Assembly: GCA_964551295.1 (NCBI GenBank)
Contig: CAZKDJ010000006.1
Coordinates: 1-58,806 of the forward strand
Reading direction: 5' to 3'
DNA length: 58,806 nt
Source: JAFGED01 sp964551295
GTDB lineage: Bacteria > Chloroflexota > Anaerolineae > B4-G1
Each line of letters begins with the position of its first letter. Positions within the stretch are counted from its first letter, which is position 1. A model generated the notes under the pieces. That model did not search any database. It saw only the letters and a list, made by a program, of their open reading frames with translations, and was not told where the DNA came from. A program made the position numbers and the translations under genes. Below, piece by piece: positions 8,099-15,865 of this stretch.

Positions 8099-9564
8099 CC
8101 CCTTTAACTCTTCTCCAGAGCCTGATCACCGTGGGTCTGGCATTCTACGGGTTGCACTCCTTTACCCTGCTATACCTCTATCTGCGTCACCGACGGGAGA
8201 CAGAGTCCATTCCAGTCGTGGATTGGGACGACCTGCCACACGTGACCGTACAGGTGCCCGTGTACAACGAGATGTACGTCGTCGAGCGCGTCATAGATCA
8301 CGTGACCGCCCTCGACTATCCCCGCCATAAGCTGCACATCCAGATTCTGGACGACTCGACCGATGACACCCTCCGACTTTCGTGTATGCGAGCGGCCTTG
8401 CACCGCGAGCGCGGGGCGGACATTGTGGTTTTACAACGGCCCGACCGCGATGGATTCAAGGCCGGGGCACTGAAATGGGGCCTGTCTCACACGCAGAGCG
8501 AGTTCATCGCCATCTTTGACGCCGATTTCTGCCCCCCGCCCGACTTTTTACTCAAGACGATTCCACACTTGGTCGAGAACCCAGAGATAGGCATGGTGCA
8601 AACGCGCTGGACGTACCTCAACGCCGACTACTCAGCACTGACCCGGGCCCAAGCGCTATTATTCGACGGTCACTTTGCCATCGAGCAGGTCGCGCGGTGC
8701 CGCTCGGGCTTGTTCATGACCTTTAACGGAACGGGGGGCGTATGGCGGCGACGCTGCATCGTAGACGCCGGAGGATGGGAGGATGACACACTTTGCGAGG
8801 ATTTCGACCTGAGCTTTCGGGCACAGCTCGCCGGTTGGAAATTCCTCTATCGTCGAGACGTTGCGGCGCCAGCCGAGTTGCCGCCCCAGATAACGGCCTT
8901 CAAGCGCCAACAATCCCGCTGGTCACAGGGAGCGGCTCAGACCCTGCGCAAGCTGGCGTGGCCAGTCTTGCGTAGCAAGAAAATGCCGTGGATAAAAAAA
9001 GTGCTAGGGGTGTTGCATCTGAGTAACTATCTCGCTCACACGCTCCTAGTGCTCCATCTCCTCATCTCGCTACCCATGCTGCTCCTGCCCGGCTCCGGAC
9101 GTCTGCCATTCGAAGACTTTATCGGCTTGTTGGGATTGGGGCCGCCGCTGGTCTTTGTCATCGCCCAAAAACAGCTATATCCGTCTGATTGGTGGCGACG
9201 GCTGCGCGCCTTGCCGATGATGTTGATCCTAGGGGTCGGCATCGCGTGGTGCAGTGCGCGTGCAGCGTGGCGCGGACTGACCCGGTGGGGGGGCACGTTT
9301 ATCCGCACGCCCAAGTTCTGCCTTGAGGATAAGGACGATCATTGGGCCAGCAGTCGCTACCGGCTAGGGGCCGACAGCGACACCATAGGGGAGATTTTCC
9401 TGGCGCTGTATGCGCTGACCACGACCATCGCCGCCTTCGCTACCAACAAATACGCCCTGATTCCCTTCACCCTGACGTACGCCATTGCGTTTGGGGTAGT
9501 TGCCGGCATGGGAATCATACAGGGACGCCCTCAGGTAATCCGCTGCCTGCGACCTCAGCGCTAA
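8095..9564 (+). CDS. Processive family-2 glycosyltransferase (cellulose-synthase-like)
   Basis: 489 aa from GTG 8095, sharing the four bases GTGA with the cyclase stop. One N-terminal membrane helix is followed by a GT2 domain: VTVQVPVYNE, DDSTDD, DADFCPPPDF (DxD), TFNGTGGVWRR, LCEDFDLSFR (catalytic Asp) and QQSRWSQG (QxxRW). Four or five C-terminal membrane segments follow. The order matches membrane-embedded processive beta-glycosyltransferases that polymerise and export a polysaccharide or glycolipid. The strict coupling to an adenylate cyclase suggests regulation of exopolysaccharide by cAMP (inference). The product cannot be named from sequence. Confidence 0.88.
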   Translation: MTPLTLLQSLITVGLAFYGLHSFTLLYLYLRHRRETESIPVVDWDDLPHVTVQVPVYNEMYVVERVIDHVTALDYPRHKLHIQILDDSTDDTLRLSCMRAALHRERGADIVVLQRPDRDGFKAGALKWGLSHTQSEFIAIFDADFCPPPDFLLKTIPHLVENPEIGMVQTRWTYLNADYSALTRAQALLFDGHFAIEQVARCRSGLFMTFNGTGGVWRRRCIVDAGGWEDDTLCEDFDLSFRAQLAGWKFLYRRDVAAPAELPPQITAFKRQQSRWSQGAAQTLRKLAWPVLRSKKMPWIKKVLGVLHLSNYLAHTLLVLHLLISLPMLLLPGSGRLPFEDFIGLLGLGPPLVFVIAQKQLYPSDWWRRLRALPMMLILGVGIAWCSARAAWRGLTRWGGTFIRTPKFCLEDKDDHWASSRYRLGADSDTIGEIFLALYALTTTIAAFATNKYALIPFTLTYAIAFGVVAGMGIIQGRPQVIRCLRPQR

Positions 9565-9591
9565 AGACAGCTCGGCACGGACAGCGCCTCC

Positions 9592-9774
9592 TCAGTCCTG
9601 GGGAGGTTGAAAGCGCCGAATTTCCCGCACCGGCACTTTGATTTGGCGTCGACACTTGGGACATTCCACGTTATAGTGCTTTGCCGACGTCTTTTCAATC
9701 TCCTCCAGTGCAGCCGCCAGCGCCTCACGGCTCAGGGTGAACATAAAGCGACATCGCTGACATCGTACCTGCAT
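9592..9774 (-). CDS. Small zinc-ribbon protein
   Basis: 60 aa with two CxxC pairs, Cys5/Cys8 (CQRC) and Cys38/Cys41 (CPKC), joined by a helical spacer; this is the layout of a small treble-clef or zinc-ribbon fold. The minus-strand sequence GGAGGAGATGAG precedes the start. No enzyme motif is present. It converges on the glycosyltransferase gene with 27 nt between the stops. Proteins of this type could bind nucleic acid or partner proteins; the function is unknown. Confidence 0.62.
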   Translation of the reverse strand: MQVRCQRCRFMFTLSREALAAALEEIEKTSAKHYNVECPKCRRQIKVPVREIRRFQPPQD

Positions 9775-9853
9775 CGTCTCATCTCCTCCTTCTCTTCAGT
9801 GTCTATCGATTCCATTGTAGCGCAGTTAGATCAGATGGACAAGGACAAGACAA

Positions 9854-10738
9854 TCAAACAATCGTAGACCGTTTAGCGCGACACGCGATGACAATACCTA
9901 CCAGAATCAACATCCCCCCGGTCAAGGCCCAGCATGACGGCCACTCACCCAGTAACCACCAGGCCAGCAACGTAGCGCCGATGGGCTCCCCGAGAACGGC
10001 AATGGTAACGTAGGTGGCCGAGAGGTAGCGCAGGGCCCAGTTGAGCGACGAATGCCCCAATATCTGCGGCACGAGGGCCATCAACGCCAACCACAGCCAA
10101 GTCCCCTGACGCTGAGGAAGCACAGGCAGACCAGAGAGCAGCACGACGAGAACCAGCGCCACCGCGGCGGTACAATAGACGGGAAACACGTACGCCAGAA
10201 GCGAAAGCCGCGACCGCAACCGCCGCCCAATCAAGAAATAACCTGCCGCCGCCACCCCTCCCAACAGCGCCAATACGTCCCCCCACAAGCGGTGAGCCCC
10301 CTCGCCCAGATCCCCCAATCCGATAATCACGCTGCCAGCGACCGCAATCACGAGCGCTGCGACCATCCACCGCGACAATCGCTCATGTAGAAGCATATGA
10401 GATGCCAACCCGACAAAGATCGGTTGGGTCGTCACCAACACCAGCGACGCCGCCACCGACGTATAGGCTAACGAGGTGATCCAGGTGGCAAAGTGAAGCG
10501 CCAGCAGCAAGCCGGCACCCAGGACGTATTTCCACTCGCGGCAGGTCAATGTACGCAACTCCGAACGACGCGCGGTCAACGCGACTGGGGCCAGAATCAA
10601 CGTGGCCAATGTCAGCCGCCAAGCGGCGATCGAGAGAGAATGCATTTCCGCCTGGGCCAGTCGAATGAGCGTGGCTGCCGTGGAGACCGCCAGCACTCCC
10701 ACGCCGACGCCCACGTAAGCGCGAACGTTTCGTATCAC
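9854..10738 (-). CDS. EamA/DMT-family transporter
   Basis: 294 aa from GTG 10738, which has GGAGG about 6 nt upstream. A longer frame to 10915 would add about 59 residues and run across the ferredoxin promoter, so it is rejected. Ten hydrophobic helices in two EamA repeats are visible: the first ends near VALTARRSELRTL, the second starts near GLGDLGEGAHRLWGDVLALLGG. Typical motifs are ATLIRLAQAEMHSLSIAAWR and the C-terminal LGEPIGATLLAWWLLGEWPS. DMT-superfamily proteins export or exchange small metabolites; the substrate is unknown. Confidence 0.87.
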   Translation of the reverse strand: MIRNVRAYVGVGVGVLAVSTAATLIRLAQAEMHSLSIAAWRLTLATLILAPVALTARRSELRTLTCREWKYVLGAGLLLALHFATWITSLAYTSVAASLVLVTTQPIFVGLASHMLLHERLSRWMVAALVIAVAGSVIIGLGDLGEGAHRLWGDVLALLGGVAAAGYFLIGRRLRSRLSLLAYVFPVYCTAAVALVLVVLLSGLPVLPQRQGTWLWLALMALVPQILGHSSLNWALRYLSATYVTIAVLGEPIGATLLAWWLLGEWPSCWALTGGMLILVGIVIACRAKRSTIV

Positions 10739-10770
10739 CCAGACCTCCGTCTTGAGGCGCAAAAGGCTTC

Positions 10771-10798
10771 TTGACAAAGACGCAAATCTTATTACAAT
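10771..10798 (+). promoter_or_regulatory. Promoter of the ferredoxin gene
   Basis: TTGACA at 10771-10776 and TACAAT at 10793-10798 with 16-nt spacing, 70 nt before the ferredoxin ATG. Confidence 0.65.
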
Positions 10799-10868
10799 AT
10801 CGAAGATCGGCCTTATCAGTTGAAAAAGACGGGCCGTCCAAACACCATTATTAGAAATGGAGGCAAAA

Positions 10869-11135
10869 ATGGCATACGTGATCACCAGCAAATGCGAGCG
10901 CTGCGGCTCTTGCATCGAGGTCTGCCCAAGCGACGCGGTCTATCAGGTTGAAGGCAACCCCGAATGGCCGACCTACTACATCTTCCCGGAGAACTGCATC
11001 GAGTGCGCAGCCTGCGAGGCCGAGTGCGAGGCCGAAGCGATCTATCACGAAGATGAAGTACCCGAGGATCTCGCCGCCGCCATCCAGAAGAACATCGACT
11101 TTTTCGAAAGCGGGCCAGGCAAAGATCTCGTGTAA
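10869..11135 (+). CDS. 2[4Fe-4S] ferredoxin
   Basis: 88 aa from ATG 10869, with GGAGG at 10859-10863; the upstream in-frame ATG at 10857 overlaps that Shine-Dalgarno. Two cluster motifs are present: CERCGSCIEVCP near the N-terminus and CIECAACEAECEAEAI in the middle. The protein is acidic and has an extra C-terminal helix of about 30 residues (PEDLAAAIQKNIDFF). It should carry electrons between oxidoreductases in the cytoplasm. It is a single-gene unit with its own promoter and terminator, as expected of a general electron carrier. Confidence 0.92.
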   Translation: MAYVITSKCERCGSCIEVCPSDAVYQVEGNPEWPTYYIFPENCIECAACEAECEAEAIYHEDEVPEDLAAAIQKNIDFFESGPGKDLV

Positions 11136-11213
11136 TCCACAACTACCAAGTGGACACAGACACTTCAGACAGGCAGTTCCACCACGCGCTGTCTAACCTC
11201 GGCCACTACAGAG

Positions 11214-11253
11214 AGCCGGTTTCACCTCTCCAGGCGAAACCGGCTTTGTTCTT
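11214..11253 (+). terminator. Rho-independent terminator after the ferredoxin
   Basis: AGCCGGTTTC (11214-11223) pairs perfectly with GAAACCGGCT (11236-11245) around a 12-nt loop and is followed by TTGTTCTT. It lies between convergent genes. Confidence 0.8.
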
Positions 11254-11265
11254 CCCTCAAAGTGA

Positions 11266-12321
11266 CTATTTGGTATAGATCGGGCTGCTAAAGATCCAAC
11301 CACGAGAACCCAACTTATGCCGGCGGTAAGCCGCCACGCGGTACGCACCCGGCTCGTCGGTGGTGTGCTTGAGATGCGTCCCCTTCGCCTGCGCCACGAC
11401 CCGCCCGTTGAATATCAACCGAATATCAGCCTCGTGAGGCGTATGGACCTCGAAAATGGTCGCTCCGATGCGCACCAGTTCCTCACCAATCAGCACCTGG
11501 TTGGTGCCGCTGCGGGCGAGGAACTGAAAGCCCTTCGTCGGGGCCAAAAGATCGTAGCCCACCCACGTGCGGCCAGCCCGCAGCGCATCGTAGATCAGCG
11601 TCTTGTCGTGCTCCAGAAACCCATTCAGCGGATGCTCCGTCAGGATGTGAGTGTTGACGCAGCGAAAGAGATAGTCGTAGGGGAACAACACGCGCTCCAG
11701 AGGACCCAGCGAAAAGGACTCCGCATGGGCATCGGCGTTGCCGATCGCGGGGACCCGCTTGCCTTGAGAAAGTAGGTAATCCCAATGACGCAACATATCC
11801 CGGAACGGCCCGCGAATGCCCCGGTCCGGGAAAAAAGAACAGTAGACTGCTGCCAGCACATTCCTGGTCACCAGTGCCTTGAACTCGGACATGTAATTCC
11901 AAATCTCGAGGCCCACATATCCCGTGACGTCCCAGTCTACCCAGGGGATGGGCTCCTCACGGCCAAATCGACCAGCGTACTCGTAGGGATGTGCCAAATA
12001 ACAAAAGCCCCCGTGCTCGTTCACGTCGTCGATCAGCGCCTGAGGGTCACCGGCTTGCAGAGCCATCTCGGCGCCGGCGTCATACACCAGCAGGTGATTG
12101 GCCTGAGGCTGACGTCGCACGTCGTGCACCTCCTCACCGATCAGGAGCAGCACCCCGCCATAGTATCCCTCCAACCCGTCCACCCACACGTTGTGGTCGG
12201 TGACGACGACGAAATCGAGCCCGGCCTCCTCCGCCGCCTGCGCGACCTGGGCATGAAGCGCCTCCCCATCCGAGTAGGATGTGTGCACGTGCAGGTTACC
12301 CGCGTATTCATAGACGTTCAT
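11266..12321 (-). CDS. PHP-domain metallohydrolase (CehA/McbA-like)
   Basis: 351 aa from ATG 12321, four bases after the gcvPB stop. The N-terminus has the PHP metal motif NLHVHTSYSDGE, followed by DFVVVTDHNVW and a downstream HPYEY; AIGNADAHAES is the C-terminal metal-binding region. About 100 C-terminal residues after the PHP core form a beta-rich domain (IRLIFNGRVVAQAKG). PHP proteins of this class are metal-dependent phosphoesterases or hydrolases; the substrate is unknown. The 4-nt spacing implies co-transcription with the glycine cleavage genes, but no metabolic link is evident. Confidence 0.82.
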   Translation of the reverse strand: MNVYEYAGNLHVHTSYSDGEALHAQVAQAAEEAGLDFVVVTDHNVWVDGLEGYYGGVLLLIGEEVHDVRRQPQANHLLVYDAGAEMALQAGDPQALIDDVNEHGGFCYLAHPYEYAGRFGREEPIPWVDWDVTGYVGLEIWNYMSEFKALVTRNVLAAVYCSFFPDRGIRGPFRDMLRHWDYLLSQGKRVPAIGNADAHAESFSLGPLERVLFPYDYLFRCVNTHILTEHPLNGFLEHDKTLIYDALRAGRTWVGYDLLAPTKGFQFLARSGTNQVLIGEELVRIGATIFEVHTPHEADIRLIFNGRVVAQAKGTHLKHTTDEPGAYRVAAYRRHKLGSRGWIFSSPIYTK

Positions 12322-12325
12322 ACAG

Positions 12326-13774
12326 TCATCCTTCCCATCGCAAGACCAGTTCCCTGGCCGCACGCACCTCGTCCAATCTACTCACCGGGGCGTGGTGAGG
12401 CGCATCGTGAAGCAAGTCGGGATCTGCGCTGGCCTCCTCTGCGATTCGCAGCAAAGCCTCGGCAAAGGCATCCAACGTCTCTTTGCTCTCCGTCTCCGTC
12501 GGCTCGATCATGAGCGCCTCGTGGACGATGAGGGGAAAGTAGTTGGTGGGCGGGTGAAAGCCATAGTCGATCAGCCGCTTGGAGATATCCAGTGCGCGCA
12601 CGTCAGGCGCATCAGGCACGTGCCCCTCACAGACGAACTCGTGCATACAGGTACGGTCATAGGGCACCCGGTAGGTGTCCTCGACCAGGCTCATCAGATA
12701 GTTGGCATTGAGCACCGCGTGCTCAGCCACCCGCCGCAGACCGCCCGCGCCCAGCATGCGGATGTAGGTGTAGGCGCGCACCATCACGCCGAAATGGCCG
12801 TAAAAGGCCTTCACCCGGCCAATCGACTTGGGCGGCAAGACGAAGGTATAGGCCAAATCGTCAACTTGGTCCACGACCGGGCCGGGCAAGAAATCGACCA
12901 GCGAAGGTGCCGCGCCGACAGGGCCGGAACCGGGTCCGCCGCCGCCGTGAGGCGTGCTAAACGTCTTGTGCAAGTTGTAGTGCAGGACGTCGAACCCCAG
13001 GTCGCCGGGGCGCGCGATACCCAATAGGGCGTTCATGTTCGCCCCGTCGCCGTACATCAACCCGCCCCGCCCGTGAACCAGCGTGGCGATCTGCTCCACG
13101 TGCTCGTCGAACAGCCCCAGCGTGTTGGGGTTGGTCAACATCATGCCGACCAACCAGTCGCCGTGCTCGTCGCACGCTGCCTCCAACGCACGCATATCCA
13201 CGTTGCCCCGTGCATCAGACGGAACCTCTACCACGCGCAGGCCGCTCATCGTCGTGCTGGCCGGGTTGGTGCCGTGGGCCGAGTCCGGGACCAGGATCAC
13301 GTCACGTGCCACGTCGCCACGATCCCGATGATAGGCGCGCATCATCAGCACGCCGGTCAGCTCGCCGTGGGCCCCCGCCGCTGGCTGGAGGCTCACACCG
13401 GCAAACCCGCCGACCTCTTTGAGGAACGCTTGCAGATAGTACATCAAGAAGAGCGCGCCCTGCACCGATTCCTCATCCTGGTAGGGATGGAGGTTCACAA
13501 AACCCGGCAGGCGCGCCATCTCCTCGTTGATCTTGGGGTTGTACTTCATGGTACAAGAGCCAAGTGGGTAGAACACGGTATCGACAGAATAGTTCATCTG
13601 CGAGAGCAGCGTGTAGTGGCGCACCAGGTCGACCTCACTCACCTCCGGCAGCGGCAGATCGTCCCGCACCAGCCCCTCTGGCAGCGCAGCAGGCGGCACG
13701 TCCAGGTCCGGTAGAACAGCGGTACAGCGGCCCGGGCGGGAGCGCTCAAAGATCAAGGGCTCAGAATGATGCAT
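12326..13774 (-). CDS. gcvPB: Glycine dehydrogenase (decarboxylating) subunit 2
   Basis: 482 aa from ATG 13774; an upstream extension to 13990 is only the antisense of the HEPN gene. The PLP lysine is Lys270 in NLHKTFSTPHGGGGPG. Also visible are YPLGSCTMKYNPK and the alpha/beta aminotransferase-like fold motifs PDSAHGTNPAS and YGDGANMNALLG. It forms the catalytic half of the P protein of the glycine cleavage system, releasing CO2 and passing aminomethyl to GcvH. In most two-subunit systems gcvPA abuts gcvPB; here a HEPN/MNT pair separates them and the HEPN stop overlaps this start by about 22 bp. Confidence 0.95.
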   Translation of the reverse strand: MHHSEPLIFERSRPGRCTAVLPDLDVPPAALPEGLVRDDLPLPEVSEVDLVRHYTLLSQMNYSVDTVFYPLGSCTMKYNPKINEEMARLPGFVNLHPYQDEESVQGALFLMYYLQAFLKEVGGFAGVSLQPAAGAHGELTGVLMMRAYHRDRGDVARDVILVPDSAHGTNPASTTMSGLRVVEVPSDARGNVDMRALEAACDEHGDWLVGMMLTNPNTLGLFDEHVEQIATLVHGRGGLMYGDGANMNALLGIARPGDLGFDVLHYNLHKTFSTPHGGGGPGSGPVGAAPSLVDFLPGPVVDQVDDLAYTFVLPPKSIGRVKAFYGHFGVMVRAYTYIRMLGAGGLRRVAEHAVLNANYLMSLVEDTYRVPYDRTCMHEFVCEGHVPDAPDVRALDISKRLIDYGFHPPTNYFPLIVHEALMIEPTETESKETLDAFAEALLRIAEEASADPDLLHDAPHHAPVSRLDEVRAARELVLRWEG

Positions 13775-14145
13775 TCCACCCACCGGACGACCTCCTCGGC
13801 AATCATCAACGCCTGTTCGTATTCCTCGCGACTCACCGGCCTTGCGATGCCCGGATATCGGGTGAACACCGCAAAGCGAGTCAGTTGAGCCGCCTCCTTT
13901 ACCTGATCTGGAACTGGTTGCCCGACTTGCTGGATCAAGGTCAGCAGTTGCGCCAGATCGTGGGTATACGGAAAATCCACACCCCGCCATATGAGGAGCG
14001 CCTTGAACGCCTTCTCTACCGCCTGTTGAGCCTCAAAGCAGAGATCCTCGAAATAGGCACCGGTAATATCCGCTTTCGCGATAGCCAGGTTACTCTTGGC
14101 TCGTTCCAGCCAATCTTGGGGATCGTTGGGCGGGTATTCAGACAC
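13753..14145 (-). CDS. HEPN-domain protein (toxin of HEPN/MNT pair)
   Basis: 130 aa from GTG 14145. The sequence DWLERAKSNLAIAK, FEAQQAVEKAFKALLIWRG and PYTHDLAQLL is typical of the HEPN family that accompanies MNT nucleotidyltransferases. The conserved polar pair is Arg in LIWRG and His in YTHDL, seven residues apart, somewhat wider than the Rx4-6H of ribonuclease HEPNs, so nuclease activity is uncertain. Its start overlaps the MNT stop by 8 bp and its end overlaps gcvPB by about 22 bp, so both are translationally tied to the glycine cleavage genes. In known pairs the MNT protein adenylylates or otherwise neutralises the HEPN partner. Confidence 0.85.
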   Translation of the reverse strand: MSEYPPNDPQDWLERAKSNLAIAKADITGAYFEDLCFEAQQAVEKAFKALLIWRGVDFPYTHDLAQLLTLIQQVGQPVPDQVKEAAQLTRFAVFTRYPGIARPVSREEYEQALMIAEEVVRWVECIILSP

Positions 14146-14455
14146 TATAAACCACTCTCCCTTCTCGCAAGGCCGGTGCGATTACCAATGGCGGGCTATC
14201 CTTGTACCGCTCGACCTCTTCCGGCGTCACCACGATGACGTCAACCGCCTGACCCAGGCCAATCAGGTTCATATAGATGGCCCCGGTGAGACGTCCCTGG
14301 TGGAACTCGCCCTGCTTGACGACCAACAGATCCACGTCGCTGTGGGGACCCATCTCTCCCCGTGCGGCGGAGCCAAAAAGGATAATCTTTTCCGGTCCGG
14401 CAACCTGCACGACACGCCGGATGATTTCTCGCAAGGTTTCTTCACTTAGGTTCAT
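14138..14455 (-). CDS. Minimal nucleotidyltransferase (antitoxin of HEPN/MNT pair)
   Basis: 105 aa from ATG 14455; the longer frame to 14635 is out-of-frame gcvPA sequence. The signature GSAARGEMGPHSDVDLLVV matches the pol-beta-like GS-x(9)-DxD active site, and VDVIVVT provides the third acidic strand. The ATG shares ATGA with the gcvPA stop, so it is translated by coupling. MNT proteins are the antitoxin half of HEPN/MNT modules. It sits third in the order gcvH-gcvPA-MNT-HEPN-gcvPB. Confidence 0.88.
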   Translation of the reverse strand: MNLSEETLREIIRRVVQVAGPEKIILFGSAARGEMGPHSDVDLLVVKQGEFHQGRLTGAIYMNLIGLGQAVDVIVVTPEEVERYKDSPPLVIAPALREGRVVYSV

Positions 14456-15774
14456 TCCTCCACCTCCTCCAACGCTTCCACCAGCGTGTCGATCTCCTCG
14501 CGCGTGTTCATCTCCGTCGCACACAGCAGCATGTGATCCTTCAGATGCGCGTAATCCCGCTCCAGGTCGTAGCCGCCGATGATGCCCCAATCTTCCATCA
14601 GGTAGTCGTTGATCTCCTTTACAGAACGTGGGCAACGAACCACAAACTCTTTGAAAAACGGTTCGTCATCGATCGCAGTGAATCCGTTTATTTCTCTAAT
14701 CCGCTGTTGTGCGTAATGCGCCTTGTGATAGCACAGCTCCGCCACCTGCCGCATCCCACAACGGCCCAAGGCGGCCATATAGACCGCAGCCGCCAATGCG
14801 ACAAGCCCCTGATTGGTGCAGATGTTGGACGTGGCCTTTTCGCGGCGGATGTGCTGCTCGCGCGTCGAGAGGGTGAGGACAAAGCCACGCCGACCCTCGT
14901 CATCCATCGTCTGGCCCACCAGCCGGCCCGCCATCTTGCGCACGTATTTCTCGCGGGTGGCAAAGAAACCCAGGTACGGCCCACCGAAATTGAGCCCGGC
15001 GCCTAGCCCTTGGCCCTCGCCCACCACGATATCGGCGCCGAGTTCACCCGGCGGCTTGAGCAGTCCCAGGGCAATGGGATCGGCCACCACGATCAGCAGT
15101 GCTCCCGCCGCACGCGCCGCCTCTGCCAGTGGCCTCAAATCCCCAATCCGGCCCAGGAAATCGGGATACTGGACAACCAGACATGCCGTCTCGTCGTCCA
15201 ATCTCCAATCTCCGATCTCCCAATCTCTAATCTCCAAACCCATCCCCTGCGTATACGTGCGCACCACAGCGCGATACTCGGGATGCACCCACGGCGAGAT
15301 GGCGACCCTGCGCCGCTTCATGCGATGGACATTGGCAGCAGCAATCACCGCCTCGGCAGTGGCCGTCGCGCCGCCGTAATGAGAGGCATTAGAGGCCTCC
15401 ATACCCGTCAACGCACAGACCATCGTCTGGTACTCAAAGATGGCCTGGAGGGTGCCCTGGCTGACCTCGGGCTGGTAGGGGGTATAAGCCGTGTAGAACT
15501 CCCCCCGGCGGAGGACGGCGTCCACCAAAGCGGGGACAAAGTGATGATAAGCACCCGCTCCTAAAAAGCAGGGACCGTCGGCAACGGTGAAATTATCCCT
15601 GGCCAGGTTCTCGAGCTCGCGCCGCGCCTCCATCTCCGAAAGAGCAGGCGGCAGATTCAGATCAGGGAAACGGACGTGCACGGGCACGTCCACAAACAAA
15701 TCATCGATAGACTGAACGCCGATAGCGGCGAGCATGGCCTGTCGATCAGCGTCGCTGTGAGGGATATAGGGCAC
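14452..15774 (-). CDS. gcvPA: Glycine dehydrogenase (decarboxylating) subunit 1
   Basis: 440 aa, start ATG 15774 (MPYIPHSDADRQ). Recognisable family segments are FLGAGAYHHFVPALVD, YTPYQPEVSQGTLQ, EYQTMVCALTGMEASNAS and VGQTMDDEGRRGFVLTL. It is the non-PLP-lysine half of the P protein and pairs with gcvPB. An unusual stretch, EIRDWEIGDWRLDD, replaces the normal linker before ETACLVVQYP and is encoded by heptameric tandem repeats at 15198-15238. Length is normal for the family, so the protein is probably functional. gcvH lies upstream, separated by another repeat-rich spacer. Confidence 0.94.
   Translation of the reverse strand: MPYIPHSDADRQAMLAAIGVQSIDDLFVDVPVHVRFPDLNLPPALSEMEARRELENLARDNFTVADGPCFLGAGAYHHFVPALVDAVLRRGEFYTAYTPYQPEVSQGTLQAIFEYQTMVCALTGMEASNASHYGGATATAEAVIAAANVHRMKRRRVAISPWVHPEYRAVVRTYTQGMGLEIRDWEIGDWRLDDETACLVVQYPDFLGRIGDLRPLAEAARAAGALLIVVADPIALGLLKPPGELGADIVVGEGQGLGAGLNFGGPYLGFFATREKYVRKMAGRLVGQTMDDEGRRGFVLTLSTREQHIRREKATSNICTNQGLVALAAAVYMAALGRCGMRQVAELCYHKAHYAQQRIREINGFTAIDDEPFFKEFVVRCPRSVKEINDYLMEDWGIIGGYDLERDYAHLKDHMLLCATEMNTREEIDTLVEALEEVEE
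15198..15238. repeat. Heptameric tandem repeat inside gcvPA
   Basis: On the minus strand the sequence is about six degenerate copies of a 7-nt unit close to GGAGATT, including GAGATTGGAGATTGG. It stays in frame and encodes the WEIGDW-type peptide of GcvPA. Similar units occur at 53831-53846 and 6188-6204. Confidence 0.75.
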
Positions 15775-15785
15775 AAGTCACCTCG

Positions 15786-15865
15786 AATACAGAATACAAG
15801 ACGCAAGATACAAGATACAGGATGCAGGATGCAGGATATGATCTTGCCTCTTGCCCCCTGCTTGC
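15786..15865. repeat. Repeat-rich spacer between gcvH and gcvPA
   Basis: Degenerate heptamers of the type AGATACA and GGATGCA run from 15786 to about 15840, followed by sequence of opposite sense (CTTGCCTCTTGCCCCCTGC) that can fold back on them. The gap between gcvH and gcvPA is 91 nt and this repeat fills it. Confidence 0.65.

Noticed and set aside
10739..10915. N-terminal extension of the EamA transporter
   Set aside because: It would overlap the ferredoxin promoter and Shine-Dalgarno and has no membrane-protein character in line with EamA.
13775..13990. N-terminal extension of gcvPB
   Set aside because: Those codons are another frame of the HEPN gene and do not resemble GcvPB.
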